Part shown: one piece after another, positions 1 to 6,408 of the stretch
Numbering within the stretch: position 1 is the stretch's first letter
How the letters are laid out: each line of letters opens with the position of its first letter
Position numbers and translations under genes: made by a program
Assembly: GCA_017399225.1 (NCBI GenBank)
Contig: JAFQEB010000030.1
Span: 1-14,054 of the forward strand
DNA from: Clostridia bacterium
GTDB lineage: Bacteria > Bacillota_A > Clostridia > Christensenellales > Aristaeellaceae
Length of the DNA: 14,054 bases
Direction of reading: 5' to 3'
Notes under the pieces: model-generated
Seen by the model: the letters and a program-made list of their open reading frames with translations, nothing else
Database searches by the model: none
What the model was told of the DNA's origin: nothing

Positions 1-191
<191 letters not shown>

Positions 192-202
192 ATCCTTTAT
201 GC

Positions 203-222
203 TTAACCGGTCTCCCGGCCAA
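203..222 (-). promoter_or_regulatory. pre-16S leader hairpin with GNRA-type loop
   Basis: Read on the minus strand the bases form TTGGCCGG-GAGA-CCGGTTAA, an 8-bp stem (two A-U, two G-U, four G-C) closed by a GAGA tetraloop, ending about 12 nt before the expected mature 16S 5' end. A compact hairpin here may take part in pre-rRNA folding or processing. That role is inferred; the pairing is visible. Confidence 0.45.
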
Positions 223-267
223 GTTCAACTCATTCGGAATTACTGTCTCTTGTTTGCGTTCTTTCTG

Positions 268-284
268 TTCTGTATCGTTTTCAA
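268..284 (-). promoter_or_regulatory. boxA-like element in rRNA leader
   Basis: The minus strand reads TTGAAAACGATACAGAA, resembling the TTGAAAACTGAA-type sequence often found in leaders and spacers of Firmicutes rRNA operons, where boxA-like signals load the NusB/NusE antitermination complex. It sits between the promoter at 336-364 and the 16S start, as expected. Assignment is by resemblance only. Confidence 0.35.
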
Positions 285-335
285 GGTTCAGTGCTCACCC
301 TCCGGCTTTTGGGAACCGCGCGAGTCAGCTTGTAC

Positions 336-364
336 ATATTATCATTCCCCATAGAAATTGTCAA
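336..364 (-). promoter_or_regulatory. sigma-A promoter of the rRNA operon
   Basis: On the minus strand there is a perfect -35 TTGACA (359-364), a 17-nt spacer and -10 TAATAT (336-341). Transcription would start near 329 and run through a leader of about 140 nt into 16S. This is the strongest kind of vegetative promoter and is preceded by A-tracts that may act as an UP element. Confidence 0.85.
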
Positions 365-411
365 CAGATTTTTTCAACTTTTTTGTGCTTTTTTCGTTTC
401 TTTTGGGAAAC
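365..411 (-). promoter_or_regulatory. phased A-tract / UP-element region of the rRNA promoter
   Basis: Directly upstream of the -35, the plus strand has six-T runs starting at 369, 379 and 389, then a broken run at 397-404. On the transcribed-sense minus strand these are A-tracts repeated every 10 bp. A-rich DNA here is bound by the RNA polymerase alpha C-terminal domains in known rRNA promoters, and 10-bp phasing is expected to bend DNA. The tracts are visible; the function is inferred. Confidence 0.6.
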
Positions 412-524
412 ACGAACTTTTGCACCTCTTTATCCGCCATTTTTCTTTCCTGCAACCCGAACATTCACATCGCAGCATCGCAGCATCCTTCGCCGCACGC
501 ATAGGCTGCTTCGTCTTCCATATG

Positions 525-565
525 AAAAAGGCACGCCACTCCGAATCGGAGCAGCATGCCTTTTC
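525..565 (-). terminator. Rho-independent terminator after the 166-aa membrane protein gene
   Basis: On the minus strand an A-rich left arm (AAAAGGCATGC) pairs with GCGTGCCTTTTT through an inner GCTCCG/CGGAGT stem with a three-base loop. It starts about 9 nt after the stop codon at 575 and ends in a run of five T. It separates this gene from the rRNA promoter downstream. The 412-524 stretch beyond it shows no gene or signal I can support. Confidence 0.8.
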
Positions 566-574
566 AAAGCGACG

Positions 575-1075
575 TCAGTTAAGCGCTTCAAGCATCAGCT
601 GAAGATTGGTCAGCGCTGTTGCGAGCTTTGCCTGATCCTCCACGATCACATTGCCCAGCTTCAGCTTATTGGAGTAGCCGTCGATGATCGCGTAAAAATC
701 CACAAAGGTCTGCGGCGGGACAAGGTATCCGTCGCCGCCTGCTACGGTATTCGCGATCTCGTTGATCGCTTCGATCGCGCGGATATTGCCGCGGATCTTT
801 CCCAGGATGGCGGCAGATTCCGCGCCGCCGCTCCGGCTGAGGGTATTGATGGAACCGATCGCCTCGTCGCACTCGGTCTGCATCCGGCTGATAAAGGTCG
901 GCTCGCACTTGCTGCGGTAAGCGATCGCCTGACCGCCCACGACGCCCAGCACCACCACAGCGATAATCAGCGCTACAAGCACCACGCTGCGCACCCGCGC
1001 ACCCAGCACGCGAGCCGGATTGCTCACCGTCACGTTAGGGCTGCCGGTATACTTGTTCTGATATTGGTTGATCAT
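575..1075 (-). CDS. hypothetical single-pass membrane protein, 166 aa
   Basis: I do not recognise this family. The protein has a cytoplasmic-looking polar N-terminus of about 28 residues, one strongly hydrophobic segment at about 29-51 (VVLVALIIAVVVLGVVGG), and then an outside domain of about 115 residues that looks mainly helical and ends in a leucine-rich stretch (TALTNLQLMLEALN). The overall plan, one N-terminal membrane helix followed by helices, recalls LemA-type proteins, but I see no LemA signature and do not assign it. The start is supported by GGGGAGG about 6 nt before ATG at 1075. It forms its own unit, with a promoter at 1160-1188 and a terminator at 525-565, between an rRNA operon and the divergent spore operon. 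That the reading frame is real is likely; its role is unknown. Confidence 0.85.
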   Translation of the reverse strand: MINQYQNKYTGSPNVTVSNPARVLGARVRSVVLVALIIAVVVLGVVGGQAIAYRSKCEPTFISRMQTECDEAIGSINTLSRSGGAESAAILGKIRGNIRAIEAINEIANTVAGGDGYLVPPQTFVDFYAIIDGYSNKLKLGNVIVEDQAKLATALTNLQLMLEALN

Positions 1076-1159
1076 TTTCTACCTCCCCGCAGCTGCCCGA
1101 TTGCCGCTGCGTCTGTTCTTCTCCGGCGATCAGGATATCCACCGGCCAGAATCGGCTAT

Positions 1160-1188
1160 ATATTATCACAAAACTCTGTTTGCGTAAA
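1160..1188 (-). promoter_or_regulatory. sigma-A promoter for the 166-aa membrane protein gene
   Basis: On the minus strand -35 TTTACG (1183-1188) and -10 TAATAT (1160-1165) are separated by 17 nt, with a TGTGA sequence just upstream of the -10. The transcript would have an untranslated leader of about 75-80 nt before the ATG at 1075. It is divergent from the spore operon promoter about 60 bp away. Confidence 0.65.
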
Positions 1189-1225
1189 GGCGAACACGGA
1201 TTTTCGGCCGATAATTAACAGAACT

Positions 1226-1254
1226 GTATAAACCTTTTGCCTCCCGGACATGCT
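1226..1254 (+). promoter_or_regulatory. candidate sigma-F/sigma-G promoter of the spoIIR-spoVA operon
   Basis: GTATA at 1226-1230 fits the forespore -35 consensus (GYATA). It is followed after 15 nt by GG (1246-1247) and after 18 nt by CATGCTT (1249-1255). These offsets suit both the sigma-F (GG-containing -10) and sigma-G (CATnnTA-like -10) patterns. No convincing sigma-A -35 stands in front of TATAAA at 1227-1232. In B. subtilis spoIIR is a sigma-F gene and sleB-ypeB and spoVA are sigma-G genes, so a forespore promoter fits. The match is imperfect at -10. Confidence 0.5.
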
Positions 1255-1296
1255 TTTTTCATACAAAACGCCCGGAATGTCAAGGAGGAAAATCCC

Positions 1297-1845
1297 ATGC
1301 TGAACGCTCTGGCGGCGCTGTTGGCAGCCCTGCAGCTCTGCGTCCCCGTCACCCTGCCTGAGGCAGTGCAGGCAGAAATGCTCAGCGGCAGGCTGCTTCG
1401 CTTCCATGTCGTTGCGCAGGATGACAGCGCCGAAATGCAGCGCATCAAGCTCTGCGTGCGGGACGCCGTACAAACCTGCTACGCCGCTGAGGCCAGGACG
1501 GACGAACCCATGCTGGCGCAGGCAGAGGAGCTTCTGCCGGAATTGACGGCAGCCGCCCTGGCCGCCGCCCGGCAGGAAGGCTTCGACGGGGCAGTCGACG
1601 TCCGGCTGGAGAGCACCGCCTTTGACGATCGCTGTCTGGGCAACATGACGATCCCCGCAGGCGACTACCCGGCGCTGATGATCCGCATGGGCGAGGCCCA
1701 GGGACAGAACTGGTGGGGGCTGCTGGATCCCGATCTGTCTTTACAGCTGGCACGCATCCCCTGCCAGGAGGCGACAGGCAGCCTGCGCTGGGATTGGTCG
1801 CTGGCAGGCTTTCTTTCGGCGCTCTTCGGCGTCAGAATGATGTAG
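1297..1845 (+). CDS. spoIIR: stage II sporulation protein R (SpoIIR)
   Basis: SpoIIR is made in the forespore, exported into the intermembrane space and needed for SpoIIGA to cleave pro-sigma-E in the mother cell. The 182-aa protein has a hydrophobic export segment (about 3-20), then the family's opening motif RFHVVAQDDSAEMQRIKLCVRDAV (35 to about 58) and the closing core with AGDYPALMIRMGEAQGQNWW (about 121-140). B. subtilis SpoIIR is somewhat longer (about 224 aa). The start is ATG 1297, with AAGGAGG at 1282-1288; the frame stays open upstream to TTG 1237, but that would run through the promoter and lacks a ribosome site. After NWW the usual Cys-containing CVLFPPLC-type segment is replaced by GLLDPDLSL. 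It is first in the spore operon, with sleB 16 nt downstream. Confidence 0.9.
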   Translation: MLNALAALLAALQLCVPVTLPEAVQAEMLSGRLLRFHVVAQDDSAEMQRIKLCVRDAVQTCYAAEARTDEPMLAQAEELLPELTAAALAAARQEGFDGAVDVRLESTAFDDRCLGNMTIPAGDYPALMIRMGEAQGQNWWGLLDPDLSLQLARIPCQEATGSLRWDWSLAGFLSALFGVRMM

Positions 1846-1861
1846 GGAGGCGAGTGTCCGG

Positions 1862-2521
1862 ATGCAACGAAAAAAGACTGTAAGCTTTCTGCTGCTGTGC
1901 CTGATCAGCCTGATCGCCATCCGCGGCGAGTGCGCGACCATCGTATCCGTCGGCAGCCGGAGTGAAAAGGTCGCCCTGATCCAGCAGCGGCTGAAGCAGT
2001 GGGGCTATTACGCCGGCGACGTGGACGGTCACTTCGGCCGGGGCACCTACAAGGCCGTGCTTACCTTCCAGCGGAATAACGGGTTGACCGCAGATGGACG
2101 CGTGGGCAGTGCCACCGCCTCGGCCATGGGGATCAGCCTGACCGGCAGCGTCTCCCAGCCCCTGTACCGTGAAACGGAGCTGTCGCTGCTGGCCCGGCTG
2201 GTCAACGGTGAAGCCAGAGGGGAACCCTACGTCGGGCAGGTAGCCGTCGCGGCAGTGGTGCTCAACCGGGTGCGGAGCGATGAATTCCCAGACACCGTCA
2301 GCGGCGTGATCTTCCAGCGCGGGGCCTTCGACGCCGTATGGGACGGCCAGTTCGATCTGACGCCGTCGGAAAGCTGCATCCGCGCTGCCCGGGACGCCAT
2401 GAACGGCTGGGACCCCACCGGCGGGTGTCTGTACTATTATAATCCCTCCACCGCCACCAGCGAATGGATCCGAACCAGGCAGGTGCAGCTGTCCATTGGC
2501 CGCCACGCCTTCGCCATCTGA
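1862..2521 (+). CDS. sleB: spore cortex-lytic enzyme SleB
   Basis: SleB is a lytic transglycosylase that cuts muramic-delta-lactam-containing cortex peptidoglycan at germination. The 219-aa protein has a signal peptide (about 1-25, cleavage near ECA-T), a peptidoglycan-binding type 1 domain (about 30-92, with LQQRL-like IQQRLKQWGYYAGDVDG and TYKAVLTFQRNNGL) and the Hydrolase_2 catalytic domain (about 105-219). The expected catalytic glutamate is E117 in LVNGEARGEPYVGQVAVAAV, and the C-terminus has the typical YYYNPSTATSEW motif. The start ATG 1862 follows GGGAGG at 1845-1850, which overlaps the spoIIR stop, so the two are probably co-translated. It is next to ypeB, its standard partner; in Bacillus each protein protects the other from degradation in the spore. 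Confidence 0.96.
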   Translation: MQRKKTVSFLLLCLISLIAIRGECATIVSVGSRSEKVALIQQRLKQWGYYAGDVDGHFGRGTYKAVLTFQRNNGLTADGRVGSATASAMGISLTGSVSQPLYRETELSLLARLVNGEARGEPYVGQVAVAAVVLNRVRSDEFPDTVSGVIFQRGAFDAVWDGQFDLTPSESCIRAARDAMNGWDPTGGCLYYYNPSTATSEWIRTRQVQLSIGRHAFAI

Positions 2522-2532
2522 GGTAAATATAT

Positions 2533-3774
2533 ATGAAGAAATGGATCATTGCTGCCGCCGGCGGGCTGGCTGCGCTGGTGCTGACGCTCACCCTGACCGC
2601 ACAGGCCCGGCGCGCACAGGCGGCGGAGCACACGCTGGCCGAAACAGTTCTCGCCTCGGTCGCCAATGCGGCAGAGGAGCTGCAGACCCTGTCCATCGCC
2701 ATGGACAAGCTGCCCCTTACGACTTCCGAGACCCAGACCGTTTCACTGCTTTACCAGATCGTCCTCAGCGCCGATCACGCCCGCCACAGCCTCGCCGCAC
2801 TTCCTGGCGCACCGCAGCAGCAGGCTTCCGCCCTGCGATACCTTTCCCGCCTCTCCGCCCGCGCAGGCGAGCTGCTCACCCGGATGGCGGGCAGCCGCCC
2901 TGTTACAACGGGCGAGCTGGACGACCTGGCCGCATCAAACACGGAGCTGCGCCTGCTGCACGCCGAGCTGGGCCTGGCTGAGGAAGCGCTGCTGGCCGGC
3001 CGCACACTGGCCGATGCGCTGCCGCCCACCGACATGGCTCCCGCGACCACCGCCGCCGAGCTTGCCCAGTATCGCGCGCTGCCCTCCGCCGCTATCGGCA
3101 CCGGCGCAGCCATGCAGCTGGCCAAGGAATTCGTGGGCGAAGACCGGGTCACCGGCGTATCCCTGGCGCCTGGCACGACCGGCGCAGCGCCCACCTTCGG
3201 CGTCACCGTGCAGACGGCGGATGTGCAGCTCAACCTGGAGGTCTCCCAGCGCGGCGGCAAGGTGCTGATGATGGTACCGGAGTCCGCCGGGTTCCCGATG
3301 AAAAAGGATGTCGCAGAATGCCAGCAATCCGCAGCCGCCTTCCTTGCCGCGCAGGGCTTCGCCAGCATGACCCCCACCTGGTATCAGGTCTACGAGGGGC
3401 TCTGCGTGGTGACCTTCGTGCACGTCCAGGAGGACGCGCTCGTCTGGCCTGACCGGGTGCTGGTGCAGGTGCGCATGGACACGGCGGAGATCGTGGGGAT
3501 CGAGGCCAGCAGCTACTGGAAAAACCACATTCCCCGCAAGCTGGGCAAGCCGCTCGTCAGCGCCCAGGAGGCACGTTCTGCCATCTCTCCCCTGGCGCAG
3601 GAGCAGAGCGTGCACCTCGCCGTGCTGCCCTCCGGCGGACAGGAGCGGCTGTGCTGGCAGTTCACCCTCACTCACAACGACGAAACCTACATCAGCTTTG
3701 TCGACGCCCTCACCGGCCAGGAGCTGCTGCTGGAAAAGGTGATGCAGCTTGAATACGGCGCAATACCTGCATGA
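2533..3774 (+). CDS. ypeB: germination protein YpeB
   Basis: YpeB is a spore inner-membrane-associated protein required for SleB to assemble and stay stable. The 413-aa product (B. subtilis about 450) has an uncleaved-looking N-terminal membrane anchor (about 4-22), a long alanine-rich helical N-terminal domain (about 30-190), and C-terminal PepSY-like repeats. The last of these ends in YISFVDALTGQELLLEK near residue 400, a typical PepSY closing strand. The start ATG 2533 is preceded by GAGG at 2520-2523, overlapping the end of sleB. The sleB-ypeB order is the classic one and supports the call. The stop overlaps an ATGA that is not used as the spoVAA start. Confidence 0.93.
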   Translation: MKKWIIAAAGGLAALVLTLTLTAQARRAQAAEHTLAETVLASVANAAEELQTLSIAMDKLPLTTSETQTVSLLYQIVLSADHARHSLAALPGAPQQQASALRYLSRLSARAGELLTRMAGSRPVTTGELDDLAASNTELRLLHAELGLAEEALLAGRTLADALPPTDMAPATTAAELAQYRALPSAAIGTGAAMQLAKEFVGEDRVTGVSLAPGTTGAAPTFGVTVQTADVQLNLEVSQRGGKVLMMVPESAGFPMKKDVAECQQSAAAFLAAQGFASMTPTWYQVYEGLCVVTFVHVQEDALVWPDRVLVQVRMDTAEIVGIEASSYWKNHIPRKLGKPLVSAQEARSAISPLAQEQSVHLAVLPSGGQERLCWQFTLTHNDETYISFVDALTGQELLLEKVMQLEYGAIPA

Positions 3775-3788
3775 CTGGAGGTGCTGCA

Positions 3789-4346
3789 ATGATCTACATC
3801 CAGCTGAGCAACCGGGCCAAGGTGACCATGGGCCAGACGCTGCATCTTGGCGCGGCCGCAAAGCTCATCGCCCCCAAGGGCGCAGAGGAGCTTCCCCTGC
3901 CCTGCCCGGAAAAGGAGGGCGTGTGGAAGCTCAACGCCATCGACGTCACGAAGGTCGTGCGCGCCGCTTACCCGGAGGAGGCCATCACCCTTATGGGGGC
4001 GGATATATGCTATGTACACCGCGTCAAGGCCCCCCGCCGGGATCTGACCCGCCCGCTGCGCACCCTGGCCGCCTTTCTGATCCTTTGTCTGGGCGGCGCG
4101 CTGGGGCTGGCCTGGTTCCATTCCGACGTGGACATGCCCGATGCGCAGTATGCCGTATACGAAGCCATCACGGGAGAAGACCCGCGGGATCCCCGGCTGG
4201 TCACCATCCCCTATGCCGTGGGCGTAGCGCTGGGCGTCGCCGTTTTCTACGCCCTGCCGGCCCGTTCCGCCACCACGCCCCTGGAGGTCAAGCTGACCGC
4301 CTATCAGGAGGATATGGAAAAAACGGAGGGCAAGGACATTGAATGA
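3789..4346 (+). CDS. spoVAA: stage V sporulation protein AA (SpoVAA)
   Basis: SpoVAA is part of the SpoVA complex in the spore inner membrane that moves DPA. The 185-aa product (B. subtilis about 206) has a soluble N-terminal domain (1-88), beginning MIYIQLSNRAKV as is typical, with a beta-rich pattern. Two membrane helices follow (about 91-110 and 140-157), joined by a loop carrying HSDVDMPDAQYAVYEAITGE. I chose ATG 3789 because GGAGGTG lies at 3777-3783; the upstream ATG at 3771 overlaps the ypeB stop but has no ribosome site. The stop overlaps the spoVAB start by 8 bp. DPA transport by the complex is family knowledge; the exact job of SpoVAA is not established. Confidence 0.92.
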   Translation: MIYIQLSNRAKVTMGQTLHLGAAAKLIAPKGAEELPLPCPEKEGVWKLNAIDVTKVVRAAYPEEAITLMGADICYVHRVKAPRRDLTRPLRTLAAFLILCLGGALGLAWFHSDVDMPDAQYAVYEAITGEDPRDPRLVTIPYAVGVALGVAVFYALPARSATTPLEVKLTAYQEDMEKTEGKDIE

Positions 4347-4749
4347 CCTGCTTGCCGTCCTCATCGGGCTGCTGACGGGCGCGGCCATGTCCGTAGCGGT
4401 GAGCTGCGTGTGGTGCGTGCTGCTGATCCCCGCCCGGGTGCAGGACAGGCTCCAGGGCGCCTCCCCCTGCGTGCTGACCTGGGCCATCTGCACCGGGCTC
4501 ATGTTCACCGCGCTGAACAACGCCCTTGGCTTCAGCCTGCATCTGCCCGGCTGGTGCGGTACGCTGGGGCTGCTGCTGGGCGGGATGTTCGTGGGAATGC
4601 TGGCCTCAGCCCTGGGGGAGATCCTGGAGGTCGCGCCCGTCCTCATGCGGCGCTTCCGCCTGGGCAACGTGTCCACGGGCGTCCGCTTCGTGATGATGCT
4701 CGGCAAGGGACTGGGCGCCGTCCTGGCGTCGCTGGCTTTCTCAGTATAG
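4339..4749 (+). CDS. spoVAB: stage V sporulation protein AB (SpoVAB), TTG start
   Basis: A 136-aa hydrophobic protein (B. subtilis SpoVAB is about 141 aa) with about four membrane helices and the family pattern CTGLMFTALNNALGF followed by GLLLGGMFVGMLASALGEILEVAP and an RFRLGNV-type loop. It belongs to the SpoVA DPA-transport complex. The start is TTG at 4339, with GGAGGG at 4325-4330 giving an 8-nt spacing; no in-frame ATG is better placed, and the ATG at 4343 is in another frame. It overlaps the end of spoVAA by 8 bp, implying translational coupling. It is followed by the small ORF at 4770 rather than directly by spoVAC. Confidence 0.9.
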   Translation: MNDLLAVLIGLLTGAAMSVAVSCVWCVLLIPARVQDRLQGASPCVLTWAICTGLMFTALNNALGFSLHLPGWCGTLGLLLGGMFVGMLASALGEILEVAPVLMRRFRLGNVSTGVRFVMMLGKGLGAVLASLAFSV

Positions 4750-4769
4750 TTGAAACAGGAGGTATACCC

Positions 4770-4901
4770 ATGCAGCGATACGGTACGCCGCAATTCATCC
4801 TCATCCGGCAGCCCCGGCCCGCGGACCGGGAAACCCGCTTCACCTTACCCCGCGACAGGAGCATCCACCGTCCCCGAAAGGAGGCTGACGACCATGTTTG
4901 A
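4770..4901 (+). CDS. 43-aa basic small ORF between spoVAB and spoVAC
   Basis: I do not recognise this peptide. It opens with ATG 4770, preceded by an excellent AGGAGG (4757-4762) at 7-nt spacing, and ends at TGA 4901, overlapping the spoVAC start (4894) by 8 bp. The peptide begins MQRYGTPQFILIRQPRPADR and is arginine-rich (nine Arg, one Lys, six acidic residues), with no signal peptide or membrane helix. By hand count about three quarters of its codons end in G or C, slightly more than the other open frame here. The gap between spoVAB and spoVAC would otherwise be 144 nt in an operon whose other gaps are at most 16 nt, which argues that something is translated here. It could be a true spore microprotein or only a leader cistron that couples ribosomes into spoVAC. 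Confidence 0.6.
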   Translation: MQRYGTPQFILIRQPRPADRETRFTLPRDRSIHRPRKEADDHV

Positions 4902-5370
4902 CAAGAACGCAAAGCCCTCGCCCCTGCGGCAGGCGCAGCTGAACCGCTACGCACAGATGGTGGATCGCATTTCGCCCAAATCCCCCATGGCCCAGGGGCT
5001 GCTGCGGGCCTTCTGGGTGGGCGGTGTCATCTGCTGCCTGGGGCAGGCCTTCATCGAGATCGGCCTGGCGTGGCTGGATATGACTGCCTCTACCGCCTCC
5101 ACCTTCGCCAGCATGATGATCGTGCTGATCACGGCGATCCTCACCGGCGTGGGCGTGTTCGACAAGATCGGCCAGTATGCCGGCGCCGGCGCGTTCGTGC
5201 CCATCAGCGGCTTCGCCAACGCGATGGTCTCCCCGGCAATGGAGTTCACGCGGGAGGGGCTGGTGCTGGGGCTGGGCGCAAAGCTGTTCACCATCGCCGG
5301 GCCGGTGCTGGTCTGGGGCGTAAGCGCCTCAGTCGTCGTGGGGATGCTGTACGCCGTTATCCCGTGGTAA
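4894..5370 (+). CDS. spoVAC: stage V sporulation protein AC (SpoVAC)
   Basis: SpoVAC is a membrane subunit of the DPA channel; B. subtilis SpoVAC behaves as a mechanosensitive channel. The 158-aa product has an N-terminal cytoplasmic segment with YAQMVDRISPKSPMAQGLLRAFWVGG (about 19-44), then several membrane helices (about 38-60, 68-88, 128-155). A re-entrant-looking glycine-rich stretch YAGAGAFVPISGFANA (about 95-110) is shared with SpoVAE. The start ATG 4894 follows AAAGGAGG (4877-4884). The frame remains open back to 4750, but the added residues are low-complexity and unlike the family, so I reject the extension. spoVAD begins 12 nt downstream. Confidence 0.95.
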   Translation: MFDKNAKPSPLRQAQLNRYAQMVDRISPKSPMAQGLLRAFWVGGVICCLGQAFIEIGLAWLDMTASTASTFASMMIVLITAILTGVGVFDKIGQYAGAGAFVPISGFANAMVSPAMEFTREGLVLGLGAKLFTIAGPVLVWGVSASVVVGMLYAVIPW

Positions 5371-5382
5371 GGAGGTCTTCAT

Positions 5383-6408
5383 ATGACGCTGAACCGGATC
5401 GGTAGATCCACCATTGTGCTGCCCGGGAGGCCCCGGGTCGCCGCAGGCGCAGCCATCGCCGGCAAAAAGGAAGGCGAGGGCCCGCTGTGCAGGGACTTTG
5501 ACCTGATCATCGAGGACGACCTCTTCGGCGAGGAAAGCTGGGAGAAGGCAGAAAGCCGCTTCCAGTACACCGCCGCCGAGCGCTGCATCGCCAAGGCCGG
5601 CCTCACCGCATCGCAGATGGACGTTTCCCTGGGCGGCGACCTGCTCAACCAGATCATGGCGGCCTCCATGGCAGCAAGGGAGCTGCACATCCCCTTCCTG
5701 GGGCTCTATGGGGCTTGTTCCACCATGGCTGAAAGCCTGGTCATCGGCAGTATCCTGGTGGATGGCGGCTATGCCCGCCATACGCTGTGTACTGCCAGCA
5801 GCCACTTCTGCTCGGCAGAGCGGCAGTACCGTTTCCCGCTGGAATACGGCTCCCAGCGGCCGCCCACGGCCCAGTGGACGGTCACCGGCGCAGGCTCCAT
5901 CCTCCTGTCTTCGGATGACAGGCTTCCCTGCCTGTGCCGCTGTGCCCAGGCGACCATCGGGCGAATCGTGGATATGGCCATCAAGGACGCCAACAACATG
6001 GGTGCAGCCATGGCCCCTGCCGCTGCGGACACCATCACCCGCCACCTGACCGACACAGGCCGCACCGCCGCAGACTATGACCTGATCATCACCGGCGACC
6101 TGGGGCGCGTTGGCCACGACGTGCTGCTGGAGCTGATGCAGGAGAGCGGCCTGCCCCTGGACCCGGCCCGCTACATCGACTGCGGCCTGGAGGTCTTTGC
6201 CCCCGGCCAGGATACCCATTGCGGCGGCAGCGGCTGCGGCTGCTCTGCCGTGGTGCTGGCAGGTCATATCCTGCGCCGCTTCCGGGAGGGACAGCTGCGC
6301 AGGGTGCTGTTTCTGGCCACCGGCGCACTCCTCTCCCCCACCAGCAGCCAACAGGGCGAATCCATCCCCGGCATCGCCCACGCCATCGTATTGGAGGCAG
6401 ACGCATGA
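5383..6408 (+). CDS. spoVAD: stage V sporulation protein AD (SpoVAD)
   Basis: SpoVAD is the peripheral, DPA-binding subunit of the SpoVA complex and has a thiolase-like fold. The 341-aa length is usual. Visible landmarks are the N-terminal RIGRSTIVLPGRPRVAAGAA, the pseudo-active-site motif LYGACSTMAESL with Cys112, HFCSAERQYRFPLEYGSQR (about 145-163), and the C-terminal PGQDTHCGGSGCGCSA. The fold is shared with condensing enzymes, but the family is not known to be catalytic. The start ATG 5383 follows AAGGAGG at 5370-5376, overlapping the spoVAC stop. The stop overlaps the spoVAE start as ATGA. Confidence 0.97.
   Translation: MTLNRIGRSTIVLPGRPRVAAGAAIAGKKEGEGPLCRDFDLIIEDDLFGEESWEKAESRFQYTAAERCIAKAGLTASQMDVSLGGDLLNQIMAASMAARELHIPFLGLYGACSTMAESLVIGSILVDGGYARHTLCTASSHFCSAERQYRFPLEYGSQRPPTAQWTVTGAGSILLSSDDRLPCLCRCAQATIGRIVDMAIKDANNMGAAMAPAAADTITRHLTDTGRTAADYDLIITGDLGRVGHDVLLELMQESGLPLDPARYIDCGLEVFAPGQDTHCGGSGCGCSAVVLAGHILRRFREGQLRRVLFLATGALLSPTSSQQGESIPGIAHAIVLEADA

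Noticed and set aside
1237..1296. Upstream extension of SpoIIR from TTG 1237
   Set aside because: It would be translated from within the probable promoter; AAGGAGG clearly serves ATG 1297, which begins the export segment.
3771..3788. ATG 3771 as the spoVAA start (overlapping the ypeB stop)
   Set aside because: The GGAGGTG at 3777-3783 lies downstream of it and correctly spaced before ATG 3789, whose product begins as SpoVAA proteins do.
4750..4893. N-terminal extension of SpoVAC by 48 residues from TTG 4750
   Set aside because: The added sequence is Ser/Pro-rich and unlike the family, and there is no ribosome site before 4750. ATG 4894 has a clean AAAGGAGG and gives a normal-length SpoVAC.
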